Positions 45,338 to 57,626 of a stretch of DNA of 64,000 nt are shown here, piece by piece. Location of the stretch: contig JABRWF010000001.1 of the NCBI GenBank assembly GCA_018343915.1, positions 5,456,001-5,520,000 of the forward strand, written 5' to 3'. Source of the DNA: Agroathelia rolfsii. Its lineage: Eukaryota > Basidiomycota > Agaricomycetes > Amylocorticiales > Amylocorticiaceae. A program made the position numbers and the translations under genes. The notes beneath the pieces are model-generated. The model saw only the letters and a program-made list of their open reading frames with translations, was not told the DNA's origin and did no database searches. The number at the start of each line of letters is the position of its first letter. The first letter of the stretch is position 1.

Positions 45338-48300
45338 GCCTTTCGTCCGCTGTCTTCACTTTGGACACTATCACCATGCATTGTTGTACTACTTTGACAA
45401 GGAAAACCCTGCAAATTGTTACCTAATGTTAATACCTACACCTGCTGTTGTACTTTCACATCGTCACGTCGATCCGTCCGCACTCGACGCACTCACTGCC
45501 GCTGTCGCCTCTATTCCCGCACTCATGCCATCCCTAAATCATCGATCCTCGGACGGACGCCCCCATGGGGAACTTATTTAACTAGGACGCTTGGCATTCA
45601 TTCATGTTGTACTTCTTGCCTACTAAAGAGCTTTGTCATCTCGACGCATGCTTTTTTTTTTTTACTTGATTCTTTCATTGTGTTAGGGTGTATACCACTT
45701 TTTCATTTCATTTCATTCTTATATTTCCTTTTTTTCTTTCTTTCTTATCTTGTATGCGAACGGCTTACTCATGATTCTTTTCTCTCTTCTTTCTGCTTGC
45801 TTCACTCCTCCCATATCATTTGCACAATTGCATTTGACGTATGATCTGCAAACTGGATCTCGATTCAACCAATGAAAATCTCATCCAAAACGTATGCGTT
45901 CGGCCGTGCAACTAAAATGTAACATACCTTCGGTGTCAATGGTGGTAACGGTCATCACCATCGGTATGTATTTCTCCATCATTCATGTGTACCTGAATTA
46001 TTCGCGGCTTTGTGTGTACTGGCCCCATCCTTATTTGGGCGTATAACATTACCGGCTTCACTTGACATCGCTTCATGGTGAAATTTTTCACATGGCGCGT
46101 CTTTTCCTGCTGGGCTCATCAATATCATCACCTGGATCGAAATATGGCCGGCTTACATCCGCCGATCAAACCCGGTGGGTACACTCGAAAATACGTCTTC
46201 CCACTCACCTTCACACGCATTACCTACCGAACGGCATTTCCATACGAATCCGTTCCCCTGACCTCTTGGCGTTTTGCTTATTCGCGCCGGGTATTCGTCT
46301 TGTGCGTACTCATGGGTGCAACTTCTCGTATCGTGGCTGTGGTGACGGCCTCTGCTTTTGTTTTGGTGAATAACTGACGACTATGACGGACGGACATGTG
46401 GGGGGCGTTCGCATTGGTTTTCTTGCACGCACACTCCGCTTTTATATTCTCATCGGCTTCTTTGTGTCTTCTGACACTTTCCTTTTTATACACCCCCTTG
46501 TTCCCGTCCGACTTCGGCTTCGATCTTCTTTTTTTCCTTCCGGTGCCGCCGTTCCTGTCCATCACTTCATGTGCTTCTGAATTGGTCATCATGTTCTTTA
46601 GTGCCATATTGAGTAAAAACGTGGGTACATTATCCGTTCATTCCATTTTTCTCTGCACTTTTCGGTGCTTGCGTATTTGTTCCCTGAACGCTTGGTAACA
46701 AATTTGGCCATACTTTGATTGTGATTGAGGTGAGACGTAGACGCTGATGATTATCTTATTCCTTATTTTAGATACGTGAAGTCATGATGTGAAGGAGATG
46801 AGGTACTGGCTCAGGAGGACCATGCATGAAGGCTGAGGCAGGAGATTGCACATACGGGAGAGGACAGAGAGGGAGAGGATATGGACAGGGATACGGGGCC
46901 CGGCATAGTCGATCACCTCCCGCTCTGGCTTTTATAACTCCGTCACTGATCTAGTCTCAGTGGCCGTCTCCGTCTTTCTCCTTTTTCACTATGCCCCTTT
47001 CCGGTCTTACCTTTCCTCGCAAACTTCCTTACATCGCCAGGACTTCTCGCGTGCACATCGATCGTGGTTATAAATATATTGTGGCGCATGCATCCTCGGT
47101 AGATCCGAGGGTTGCTTATTCCCTATTGCCGCCTCGATTTTTATTGCTTATTTCTTGCCTTCATAGGTGTCATTAATTGATTTTATTTTACCCTTTACCC
47201 TTTCGTTTTTCCCTTTTTATCGCATTTACATCCTATCCGCCTTCTATTATGGTCATCATGCACCCTGCCCTGGGTCCGCCGCAAAGAGTCCATACATACA
47301 CTGGTGGGGAACGTATACCTATCTCCTTCGATCCCTCCCCCTTCTTTCTCCGCGGACCACATCAAGAGACTTGAACTCGCCGCTTTCGTATAGTCCCTAG
47401 TTGATGGACACTCCTCCCTGCGTTCGCAAACCTTATTTGTTTTCGCTATTATCTGCTGCCCTCCTTTTCTCTTCTCACAGACGTTGACCGCCATCGGGAA
47501 GATGAACAAGCAGCAAGGCATGCATACTGTTTCCTCTTCTTTTTCTCCGGTCTTTTATATCGTCTGTTAGCTCTGCATATTTTATATATTTCCCATCGCT
47601 TTCTATCATTTCGTTTTCCCTTTGATTTGTTTTCCATGATGCTCTTTGCATAGTTGCACAATCAAAATCCGGCCGTATCTGCACACATGTTCACATTTAT
47701 GTATATATCCTGTGTATCTCCACCGTATATGCCCTTTTTTCACCCTTTGTGTTTTTGCGTTTACCTTATCGTTCTTTAATCATTTTCATCATCTAAAGCA
47801 TATGCACACATTTAATTACTAGTTCTATTATTTTCCGTTGAGCGTCGGATCGAATGATGCACACAATTCAATGTCATCATTCTAAATTTTCGTGAGACCG
47901 CGGGTTAGTGGTTGACTTTCAATTGAATGACTTACTACACTCGCTAGTAGATGGGCCACTATTCAGGGGCTTTCTGGTTTAGCATTCCAATCGAAACGGC
48001 CTCATGCTCTGACCTAGACAGAAACCTGAACTTTGTATTGTATTTAAGCTCGATTAGTGGCGATGGACCCACTGGCAATTCAACAAGTTGTTAGTGTGGG
48101 TCCTAATTTACTAGAACTTGAGGGATCTTGCGACATCGACACTATATACGCGCGACAGCAACAAGCCAATGTAGAACTGGCATGTCCGCAATACCTGAAT
48201 TTTTTTTCGCACCATAAGCATTGCCGCTGAGTCTGACAGGCGCTCTTAGTATAAATGTGGGAGTTTGTATGGTTTTAGATTTGATTTGAATAACGACATG

Positions 48301-48837
48301 TCTACGTACCAAATGGTACATGAGAGTAGTGATCATTATGAGAGGATTTGGTCGCTGTGATAGATAACTCAGTTCGATCCAATTCCAACCCTTTCCTAAC
48401 ATTAGCCTGAGAGACTAACTCATCATTTCAATCAATATGATAATAAGATGTCATATTAGTTAAAGCAGATGACGACAGCCTGCACATGCTACCCTAGGAA
48501 AATACTAGCGATGTTTGAAGTTATTCAACAGTTTTTCTAGTGCCAATGGTATGTGACATGATAGCTATCTAATTGCATCATATATTTCAATTAAGGAATC
48601 AAAGGGACAAACACACTGGCAGAGTTGGATTATTTGAGTTGTTTCTCTTATTCTAAAGGCTGACCAGCCTCTAAGGCCTGAGGCTTGGTCAATTTGGGGT
48701 CATCACCCGGGTAGTGTCCACTGTCCACCAAAGTCCAAACTTGACTACTTTTGAGTACTTGACTAGTGGCTGTGGTCGGTCCATGCGGTCCGGTTTTTTC
48801 TTTTGCTTGTTTGTGTTATGCTTGAGCGGCAAGTGCG
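45338..48837. other. Gene-poor, pyrimidine-rich region
   Basis: 3.5 kb without a supported gene. Several open frames (for example 46075-46377) show no domain, signal or paralogue. Long C/T-rich stretches suggest 3' flanking or promoter-like composition. Confidence 0.5.
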
Positions 48838-49187
48838 TATACTTGCGGGTATCGAAAGTATCCATAGTTCCATATTTCTGTAATTGAGTCACTTCCATGC
48901 TGTTTCTCTTCAGATATAGGTTTGGGTGTATTCAACTGTATGTCCTCTATATTCATGCATAGTCATATGCTCGAAAAAGTCTGCTGGTTATTGGCATATA
49001 TGCACCATTTACATCTTTTGTACTTTTTTTAGCTGATCAGCCGACTTTTTCAAGCATATGGCTATGCATGAATATAGAGGGCATACAGTTGAATGCACCC
49101 AAACCTATATCTGAAGAGAAACAGCATGGAAGTGACTCAATTACAGAAATATGGAACTATGGATACTTTTGATACCCGCGAGTACAC
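48838..49187. mobile_element. Foldback element with about 150 bp inverted arms
   Basis: Arms 48838-48988 and 49034-49187 are nearly perfect inverted copies (shared pieces: GTATCCATAGTTCCATATTT, CACTTCCATGCTGTTTCTC, CTATATTCATGCATAG) around a loop of about 45 nt. There is no coding capacity. A non-autonomous foldback/MITE-type element is the simplest reading. A transcript through it would form a long hairpin. No target-site duplication was confirmed. Confidence 0.8.
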
Positions 49188-49439
49188 GTGATAAAAAGGT
49201 TTAGGATTACTAATGTATCTGGTATTATTCAACTCGGACTCTTCATTCTATCTTTGTCTCAATCCATAGTCACTGTTTGACAGTAAGCAGACTACTAGTA
49301 GTGGTCTTGAACATCTGGACCTCTAACTCTCGCAACTTGAATATTTACAAGACTGTTTCAGGTTACCGTATCCTTTTCTTGTCCCCAGATCCTACAGTTA
49401 GAAATATCAGGAGACCTGCACCACTAGCCGCTGAAAATA

Positions 49440-51275
49440 ATGGTCCAAATTCCTTGGGAGCTGTGGTCCCAGATCTTATCCTCGCCCGCACTTGAATGGA
49501 CGGATTTGAACGCGTTATCACTTGTCTGCCGTGACCTGAGGGATGTATCTCAACAATATCTTCTCTCAAAAGTTCATCTTGAATTCGATGAAACCGGACT
49601 TAGTATCCAGCATGTTAAAACACGGGCGATTACGATAGACTCAGACTATGATCCAAGTTTCTTGGAGCATCTAGAATATTTGAAATCGGCCCGAATAGCC
49701 TCCTTTGTCAGGACTTGCACCGTCAAATATCTACGATCGATGAACCCTACCCACGTGGATTATCAACATATAGTTAAGATACTTGACGTCCTCCCCTGGT
49801 TTACTCGACTGGAGGAGCTTCAGCTTATTGAAGTAGTTTTTCATCGCCACTCCTTACAGGCATTGCAACATGTGGTGCAACAAAGTACACACATCAGCTT
49901 CACGGATTGCACCATTGCAGACCTTGATATTGATTGGACGCCATTGGAATGCAGTTCCGTACAGATTAATCAAAATCATCATCAGGTACGACCCACTAGT
50001 AGAAGGCATAGAAACGTAGCAGACGAAGTCCTACTACTCATCAAGGGCACGATAACCCAAACGCTTGTTGAGCTTGATCTCAATATCTTCTCGGACGAAT
50101 CCAGACTCTACAAAAAAATGTCGAACACAGGCATAGAATTCCAGTCCCTGAGAGCCTTCAGTACCAACGAGGAAAGCCTGCTCAAGATGAGGACTTCCCT
50201 GAGCTTGTTCTCTGCCATTCGTTCTCTTCATATACGCCTTAGCGCTCTTCGCGCTTCAGATCTATTTAACCTCAGCTCGATTCCGCCAAGCACTGCGTTC
50301 CCAGAACTAGAAGAACTTGATTGCCCTCTCCATCTTCTCCCCCGATTCATCGCATCACCTCTTCGCAAGCTCACAGTGTATGCGACTAAATCCTCCATCC
50401 ATGACGGCTGGAGACTGTCTTCCGAATTGGTTAAACACTACGTGGCCCAGAGTGCACCTCTGTTGGCAAAGATTCAAACCCTGGCTATTTATGAATTAAT
50501 AGACGAGGATGAGGCTTTTGAATTCCTTATACTGCATTGCAAATCCTTACAATCCCTCGTTGCCGAAATTTGTCACAGTCCATTTCGGCCCCTGCTGCTA
50601 GGCGAGGCAATGATTAAGATATACATCCAGGTCTGGCTTCCTATTTCGCGTCAATTATGACACCAGGTGATATTGACTCGCTACATCATCACCAAGCTAT
50701 TTCTAGATCGCCTGGTTTGTTTAGATTGGCCGCCCACGCTTAGAGTTGTCGATATAGCGCCACCTTTCTGCTTGCGCACCGAAAATAAGTCCCCTCGTTC
50801 CAAGGCTACTAGCATACCCGTATACCACAACCAAACCCCGGGTATTGACCGGAATGCTCATGAGCGCATTTACAGAGCAGCGCTGGCATCCTGGTTATAT
50901 CAACGTCGTCATCCATTTCGAGCTGGAGACTACCCCGGCTTGCGTGACGGTGTGGCGTTTCGGCTCACATTCTATGACCGCTCGGTATACTTTCAACGCA
51001 ACTCGAACTGGAGTCAAAAAAGTTATTATTACACATTTGAGCACTTGGTGCGTCCGTGCAACGTATCGGATGATAGCAGTGCTAGAGAGTGGTATCTTCA
51101 AGGGCGAGGGATATATGCATCAAATACACATAACTATTCCCCTACCGCAAACCTTCCTGAACACTCCAGGCTTGACTTGGGATCAGACTCGGACTCGGAC
51201 TCTGACACTGGCCCGGACTCAGACTCGTCGTACCGGAACTCGGACTCGGAGCTCAATCTTATATTCAGATCTTGA
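49440..51275 (+). CDS. F-box protein with acidic Ser-Asp C-terminal tail
   Basis: Two exons, 49440-50630 and 50667-51275, give 599 residues; the intron is only 36 nt and is required because exon 1 otherwise runs into TGA. The N-terminal IPWELWSQILSSPALEWTD, then LSLVCRDLRDVSQQYLLSKV, is an F-box for Skp1/SCF. A long LRR-like region follows (FPELEELDCPLHLLPRF, SPLLAKIQTLAIYELIDED-like segments), similar in layout to the F-box protein at 883-2451. Exon 2 encodes a domain-free part ending in a run of Ser-Asp pairs (DSDSDSDTGPDSDSS), a possible acidic phosphorylated tail. Substrates are unknown. It is the only other full-length member of the family in this window. Confidence 0.83.
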
Positions 51276-52306
51276 TTAGCAGAATATGTATCTCTCTCTC
51301 TCTTCCTTTAACGTGATATGCTACGCCCAGTCTTGATTATGGAGAATGGTGTTTTTCGAAATTGTAAATGTCTTGTATTAGTACCAATCATTTTATATGA
51401 AGATAGCAAAGCTTGAAATAAAATCACTTATCTTGATAAATAGTTCGTAAATAGGTAATATGCTTGCAACGTCTACTGGCAGGAGACTTTGCATGTTGCG
51501 GCATATTTACAACACCATGCACCATGAAGCAAACGCATGGGCATTCGTGCTTGTCCGAGTCATACTCTCAAATCGGATCTAACGGCGAAGACTGAGTATC
51601 TCACAATATAGTCGACTGGTTTCCTCACTATTCAATTATCTCTCTTTGAGAAAGCAGCCATGACGAATTTTGTTGTCTATTTTCAGCCAGTGCATCTTAT
51701 AATCCACCATTTACTAGTAGTATCAAGATAGCGGACCGTTCGCAGTATTAATATAGCATACACAAGTGGTTTTTTTTTCTGTGTCTCCAAATAGTTGCTA
51801 ATTGTGTCTTTACTACATGTACTAATAACTACGTGTACATACATACTAGTTGTCGAAGTTGATACACATCTGTACAGCCAGTACAATTGAACACGAGTAA
51901 CCTATAGCTGAAAAGAAAAATAAATGTCGTCTACAGATGAAAATGAACAAGCGGATATATAGAAATACTGGAATGAACAGGAGATACCGATGAAAAAGGT
52001 AATGCATGATGGTGATAATAGTGTTGTGGTGATTGTAGCAATGAAGATGGCTTGAAAGAAAAGAAGAAAAAAAGATGATTGTGATGTGACGACAATAAGA
52101 GTGGGTATTATGAAGACACATTGTATAAAAATACACAAAGGAAAAGACCGGAAAAGAAGAGGGATAGAATGACCTAAAACTGACACGGGGATAGAAGGAC
52201 AAAAGAACGGGAAGTTGTAACATGTTCAGAAGAGAGACAGAGAGCCGCTCAGGCTCAGGTTTCCAGCATCATCAAGTGCGCCACAGACTGACAAACGGGC
52301 CGAGGG
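51276..52306. other. Intergenic region between F-box gene and CNNM-1
   Basis: Convergent 3' flanks; no gene seen. Open frames near 51846-52223 are AT/T-rich composition only. Confidence 0.5.
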
Positions 52307-55300
52307 TTATTGGTTCACGCACACCTGGACTTGGAAGATTCCCGTTGGCGTGCCAGTGGTTGGGGTCGACACGGAGAGAACGAGTGTGCCATGAGTAGTA
52401 ACGGCAGCCTGCTTGGTGGACAACAAGTCCAACGACTGCTGTTCCTGTTTTTGTCGTTCCAGCAGCTCCTTTTGGCGGACGTGGTATTGGCCCTCGACAA
52501 CCCAAGAACTATAGACATGATCATAATGTGAGCAGAGACATCCGGGATGAATACACGCGCGGAAGCGCAACGAAAATGCCAACGCACCGTATAGGATCAT
52601 CCAACGAGTCGGGAATGAGCCTCGACGCGCGCTTCTGCGACTTGTTGTCCTCGTACAGATCCGTCTCGTCAACGATCTCTTTGCCGATTATTTCCTGAGT
52701 ATGAGTTTACACCAGGTTAGACTGGTCGTTTGGGGGAAACTGCAAAGGGGAAAGCGGTTGCACTTGCCTCGATAACATCTGAACAGGTATACGTGTACAT
52801 AATAACAGACAAACGCAACAATGAGAACCATGATGGATGCACCAGCTTAATAACTCACCTTCGAGCGTGATGATACCAATCCCACCTCCTGAAACACCTG
52901 GTGTACGGCTGAGGAGGATCATGTGCGCCCGACCGCATTCGCTATACAAAGTAACCAGTGAGGAAGGGAGGCAAGAAAAATAATAATAAAAAGGCACATC
53001 GCTTACAAATACTTGAGCGCTTCAAAACACCCGATTGTCACGCTGGCCTCAGGCAGGATGGAGAGCGGCATTTGCGACACGGGCAAGGCTCGTGAAGGGT
53101 CATAGCTGATCAACTGTTTATCACTAAATCAACGTGAACGATAACAAATTAACGAGAAAAAGTATACATTTTTAACGAGCAAAATACCCCTGAACGCGAG
53201 TCGGTTCCCAGGCTCGTGGATTGGAATGCGCGAATATCCCGAGGTCATCCTATATACACAGCGTAACACATCAGTCGGCTTTCTTCGAGGAAAGAAGATT
53301 CTATACATACAACAGCTCCACCGTTGCCTCGTCCAAGATTGTATCCGCGCTGAGCGACAACACATTCTACAAAAAAAAAAAAAACATTAATCAGTCATGA
53401 TCAACACTGCACATTCGACATGACAGGGATTTTCAAAAATCCTTCGCCATTGCCTCACATTCATCGGCGTCATCACCTCCTCCATCCGGGTCTTACCCAA
53501 CCCAAGCACGCGCCCGAGAATGTCAAGCTCATCCTCCGTCAGCGGTTCCTCCATGTGCGCACCACGGTGCAAGCCAAAGAACGAGAGCAGCTCATGTCGT
53601 CTGTATGTGTGCACCTCTTCGCCGTTCCCGCCCAGGACGTAGTCCAGGAGTTTTGCACATGGGTAGGCAATCGGGGCTGTTTTTCCATTGAATAGGGAAA
53701 AAAAAGAAACGAATGTAGTGCAAGATAAAATCATCAGAGCGAGCTTATTTCGAAAAAAGTGAATATACAAGAAACATACCAGAGATATACATCAACATGA
53801 GTATCAACGGTGCACACCACGCACCGATACGCAGACCGTACTTGGCGTTGACAGATTGCGGTATAACCCTGTTGTCATCAGACGAGACCAGACGAGGTCA
53901 AAGAGCAACACAAGTCAGATGATGTGTTTCATTGGAGAAGAGCAAACAGTTGAAATAACTTACTCGCTGAGAAAAGCAGAAACAAACGCGCATGTACTCA
54001 TCAATTCCTCTTATCCGCCTCGCCAATGATGACGATAAAATGAAATAAAAGCAAATCAACGCACCCGAATATCACTATCATCCAAAAAAGGGAGAAATTC
54101 ATTCATCGAATCAGCCATCGATTTTGCAAGGATGACGAAAACCACTCACCAATCGCAACTGTAGCGATAAGCGCAGCTGCCAACCCGCCTCCGATCTATT
54201 CCGTCCGAGCATGATTTATCAGCATAAACCAATTCCGACCGACAACCAAACAGTAAAAAAAGAACGACGGAATTTATCAAAGAGGATGTGTAACATCGAT
54301 GCATGATGGTAAAGATGAGGGGTTATATCGTGAGTGAATGACAAGGCACAATCTGTGCACCAGTCACTTGGACTGATATAATAAGCCGGATCATTTTGGA
54401 TGCCGATATATGTATATGTGGTAGCATTTGCATTCGAAATGTAAGGCACGCGAACATAGATAAGCATGTCCATATGTATTGTTGCACCGCCCCTCAAGGT
54501 CCGAGGCGAGAGCTACTAAAGGAGGATAAAATAATAACAATGGTACTCACGGCGCGATCCAGAAAGATAGGCAGACTCTCGTTGACGACCTAAGAGAGAT
54601 GAATTTGAGCCGGTTGCGATTGCGAAATATGCGTTATTTCCGCTGATCTGGCTTGGCTTTCGGTTCTCCATCCACCACCTCTCATCTGATGGCGTTATCT
54701 CAGCCCAGAGGCATAATATGCGCACGTATGCAGCACATCGACGAGGAGCGGGAGTGTCGCCGAATTTTCGAAGCCAGAGGCCATACCAGCGAAAGGAATG
54801 CAAACATAAGTGGTACGATACATACCACATTAGCCAGGAGAAGCGACTGTGAAGAGAAGCGAAGCGGGTTACGATCAGCTACGGATTCTCTCAAAGTCGC
54901 GCGTACATGAAACAAAAGGAGGTAAAAAGTCTAAAAAAAAGACGCAAAAGTGCGCGCTGGCGTATAGGGGTTACACCGCTAATGACGTAGAAACCCCTAT
55001 TTCAAGAAAGGGAAAATGAAAAAAGAGAATTGCGCAAATATGTATCCATACATGACGCAAATTCCAGCGATAACGAGATAACAAGAATCAATAAAAGAAA
55101 CTTCCACGAGAAGCTGCAAATAAATAAATAAAAAGAAAAGTAGGGGGGAAACACTCACCACGAGAATCCAATGACGACCTTTTTGGAGCAAGCGCAATAC
55201 TGTGAAACAGCGATAAACGGCGGGAACAAGCGAGCCCATCAGTCAACCAACGTCTATTCGATCATTATCGAAGAGAAATGCCGCCCAAAAGAAGAAGAGG

Positions 55301-56053
55301 AACCGAAGAGAAGGAAGGAGATGACGTGCTGACGTGAGCACTGACATCTTTTGCTTCCCAAAAGGGGTAATGCTTCGGTGAGATGCGGGGCCGATTCGGG
55401 CCGAGGCATGGGGAAGCATAGAGGATGCGTGTGAGCAGGAGGGCCGCTCGTGCGAGCAGCAATTGGGCCGCTGTTGTGCAACCGACATGGTACACGCCAA
55501 AACCCCCATTCACAGGCAAAGAGAGAGGACGGGTGTGGACATGGCATAGAACAACTCACCGATAAGCGCATTCCGCTTTTGGGTTGCATCCGGTGAGGAA
55601 GTCGCAAGGACGTGTAGGCGCAGAGCGTCGAGGCCCATGAGTCCCAGCGTTAGACTGTGGTGTGTATGCGCAGTTTGTTTGTGCAATCATGAAACTTCGA
55701 CATGCATGTGTGTGCACTTACCCCGCAAAGAGACCACCAGCGAGGACGAGCACGAAGCTGATGACTAGGCGTGCCCGAACATCGCTGTAATCACCCTCAC
55801 TTGACATGGTAGTCACATCACTTGAGCGCGAATAGTATGCAGACACATAGGAGTGCATCGGGGACATGATCGTCATGGGCATCGTCGTCCAAAGCTTAAG
55901 AGGTGTGAGGATCTGCAGCAGAGGACCGAGGGAGGGCAAGCCACGAGGGGGGGGGGGGTCTTTCGTGGGCGGACGAGAAACGGCCACCAACAGAAAGATG
56001 AAGGGACAACGTCGAAGTGAACCGACGGCCGAAAGAAAGAGGGACGAGCTCAA
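52307..56053 (-). CDS. CNNM/Mam3-type membrane protein, DUF21 plus CBS pair (CNNM-1)
   Basis: CNNM/CorC proteins act in Mg2+ and divalent-metal homeostasis; yeast Mam3 is vacuolar. Seventeen exons total 1542 nt, 513 residues. Seen: first membrane helix [24 protein letters not shown], then [52 protein letters not shown], acidic cytosolic helix, EEVMTPMN, and a CBS-like pair (SGYSRIPIHEPGN; GRAHMILLSRTPGV...[22 protein letters not shown]). Exon 8 is three bases (53966-53964) and exon 7 ten bases (54074-54065); both are needed for IFGEVIPQ. Exon 15 (52778-52768) is followed by a GC-AG intron (donor GCAAGT) that CNNM-2 lacks. The start is the most upstream Met in frame; downstream Mets are possible. 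Confidence 0.88.
53964..53966 (-). other. Three-nucleotide exon (CGA) in CNNM-1
   Basis: Minus-strand context TTTCTCAG-CGA-GTAAGT. It completes GGC GAG (Gly-Glu) between the 10 nt exon and exon 9. Flanking introns are 98 and 95 nt. Confidence 0.8.
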
Positions 56054-56265
56054 ACACAGAGCAGAGCGCGCAAAGTCAGTCTGACTCTACACGAGCAATC
56101 AATCCACTAGAGAATATTAGAGGCGCTCCTTGATTATTATATACAGACTCGGCGAGTGATTTTTAATAAAGCAATTTCATATGCTACAGGTGTTGTACGG
56201 GAGGGAAGGTGTGTATATATATTCAATAAAGGTTGATTTGCCGAGTAAGGGGCCAGAATACAGAG

Positions 56266-56298
<33 letters not shown>

Positions 56299-57123
56299 AG
56301 ATGTGATTGCATTGGATAATAGAAGTTGTCGGGTGATGCATGATGTACCTATGATGCCGGCGATGATGACGATAAGACAATCGCCGCTTTAAAGAAAAAG
56401 AAAGAGAGTTCAACATGGCAAGTCAGTCAGACAGGAGAGCTAAGCTAAACCAGAGCATGCTAGATTCGTTCCAATGGAGCCATTCGGGATACTACAACAG
56501 GTAGTATCAAGATCGTAATCCGGTCAGCACGATCACCTCGTTTGCTCGGTCTTTTCTCGACACTCGGCCTGTCCTGCTGTCAGTCCACTCGCTCAAGTCG
56601 CGCAATCAATAGCCAATAGCAGCATTGTCAAGAGCAGGGGACCGCGTGGTGTTGGCATTATGAACAGTATCATCCCCTTCAAGCCGCCAAGTGACCTATC
56701 CGAGAGTATACATTGCCCAATCGTAATACAGCACAGAGCGGTCCCGGGCAGTAAAAGGGTGTTTGCCGCTTAAAAGGCCTCTCAGAGGCAAGCCATTGAA
56801 CGTAATACAATTCCGGCATGATAAAATTCCCAAGAGAGGAAAATAGTAAGCAACAAAGTGAATTGAGAAGGGTGAAAAATGCTAAAAGAAAGAAAAAAAA
56901 AGGAAATGAAGCCGGCGGTGGCTGGCGCGGATGAGACGGCGCAAGCGCAGGTGGGTAGTGGGTCCAGACCGCCCATTCAATTCTTTGCTCGCTTTTTTTT
57001 TTCATCCGTGTCGATCGGGTGTAAGACTGTCTGTCGCTTCGACGTACAGGTGGTTGCTTACTTCCGTTGCTGCAACTCTTCTTCTGCTTACAAGCTACCT
57101 ACACTCCTTATGGCAAGCCCGAG

Positions 57124-57154
<31 letters not shown>

Positions 57155-57626
57155 AAAAACCCCACCATCAAACATCAAATAATAGTACAAATTCAACATG
57201 ATCATGAGGACATTATCCTATTGACATCCTTGTCTTGGCATTCGCATACTAAAAATGAATGAAATAGGGAAAATGATAACAAAAAAATTTGTTTCGACCT
57301 CTGACACCCTCGGAGGTTCGGATTATAGGTGGAATTAGCGTGAATGTGTAACGAGTCCATGACACACGAAAAAGTCGAACAAGAGAGTTATGTCAAAAGA
57401 GAGAGAGAGAGAAAATATAATATAGACTATGGACATTAGTATCCGAATAGACAGGAATGACATTAATAAACAACATTATAGCACCCTCCTGTCACTCATA
57501 TACGCTCAAACACGCCGCCCTTCTTCGCTTCAACGCCGTCATCGTTATCATCCAAATCGTAGACAAGGACTTTTTATTATTATTATCGGTATATGGCATG
57601 TGACTGCACCCTGCGCACCATGTGCG
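56054..57626. other. Intergenic region between the CNNM genes, with microsatellites
   Basis: No gene supported. It contains (ACAG)n at about 56271-56298, (GAAA)n at about 57124-57157 and (GA)n near 57399-57411. It includes the CNNM-1 promoter and the CNNM-2 3' flank. Confidence 0.55.

Noticed and set aside
46075..46377. 100-codon open frame in the gene-poor region
   Set aside because: Overlapped by a second frame of similar length; no domain, intron or paralogue to support it.
56271..56298. Tandem ACAG units as a possible CRISPR-like or regulatory array
   Set aside because: Simple microsatellite without spacers.
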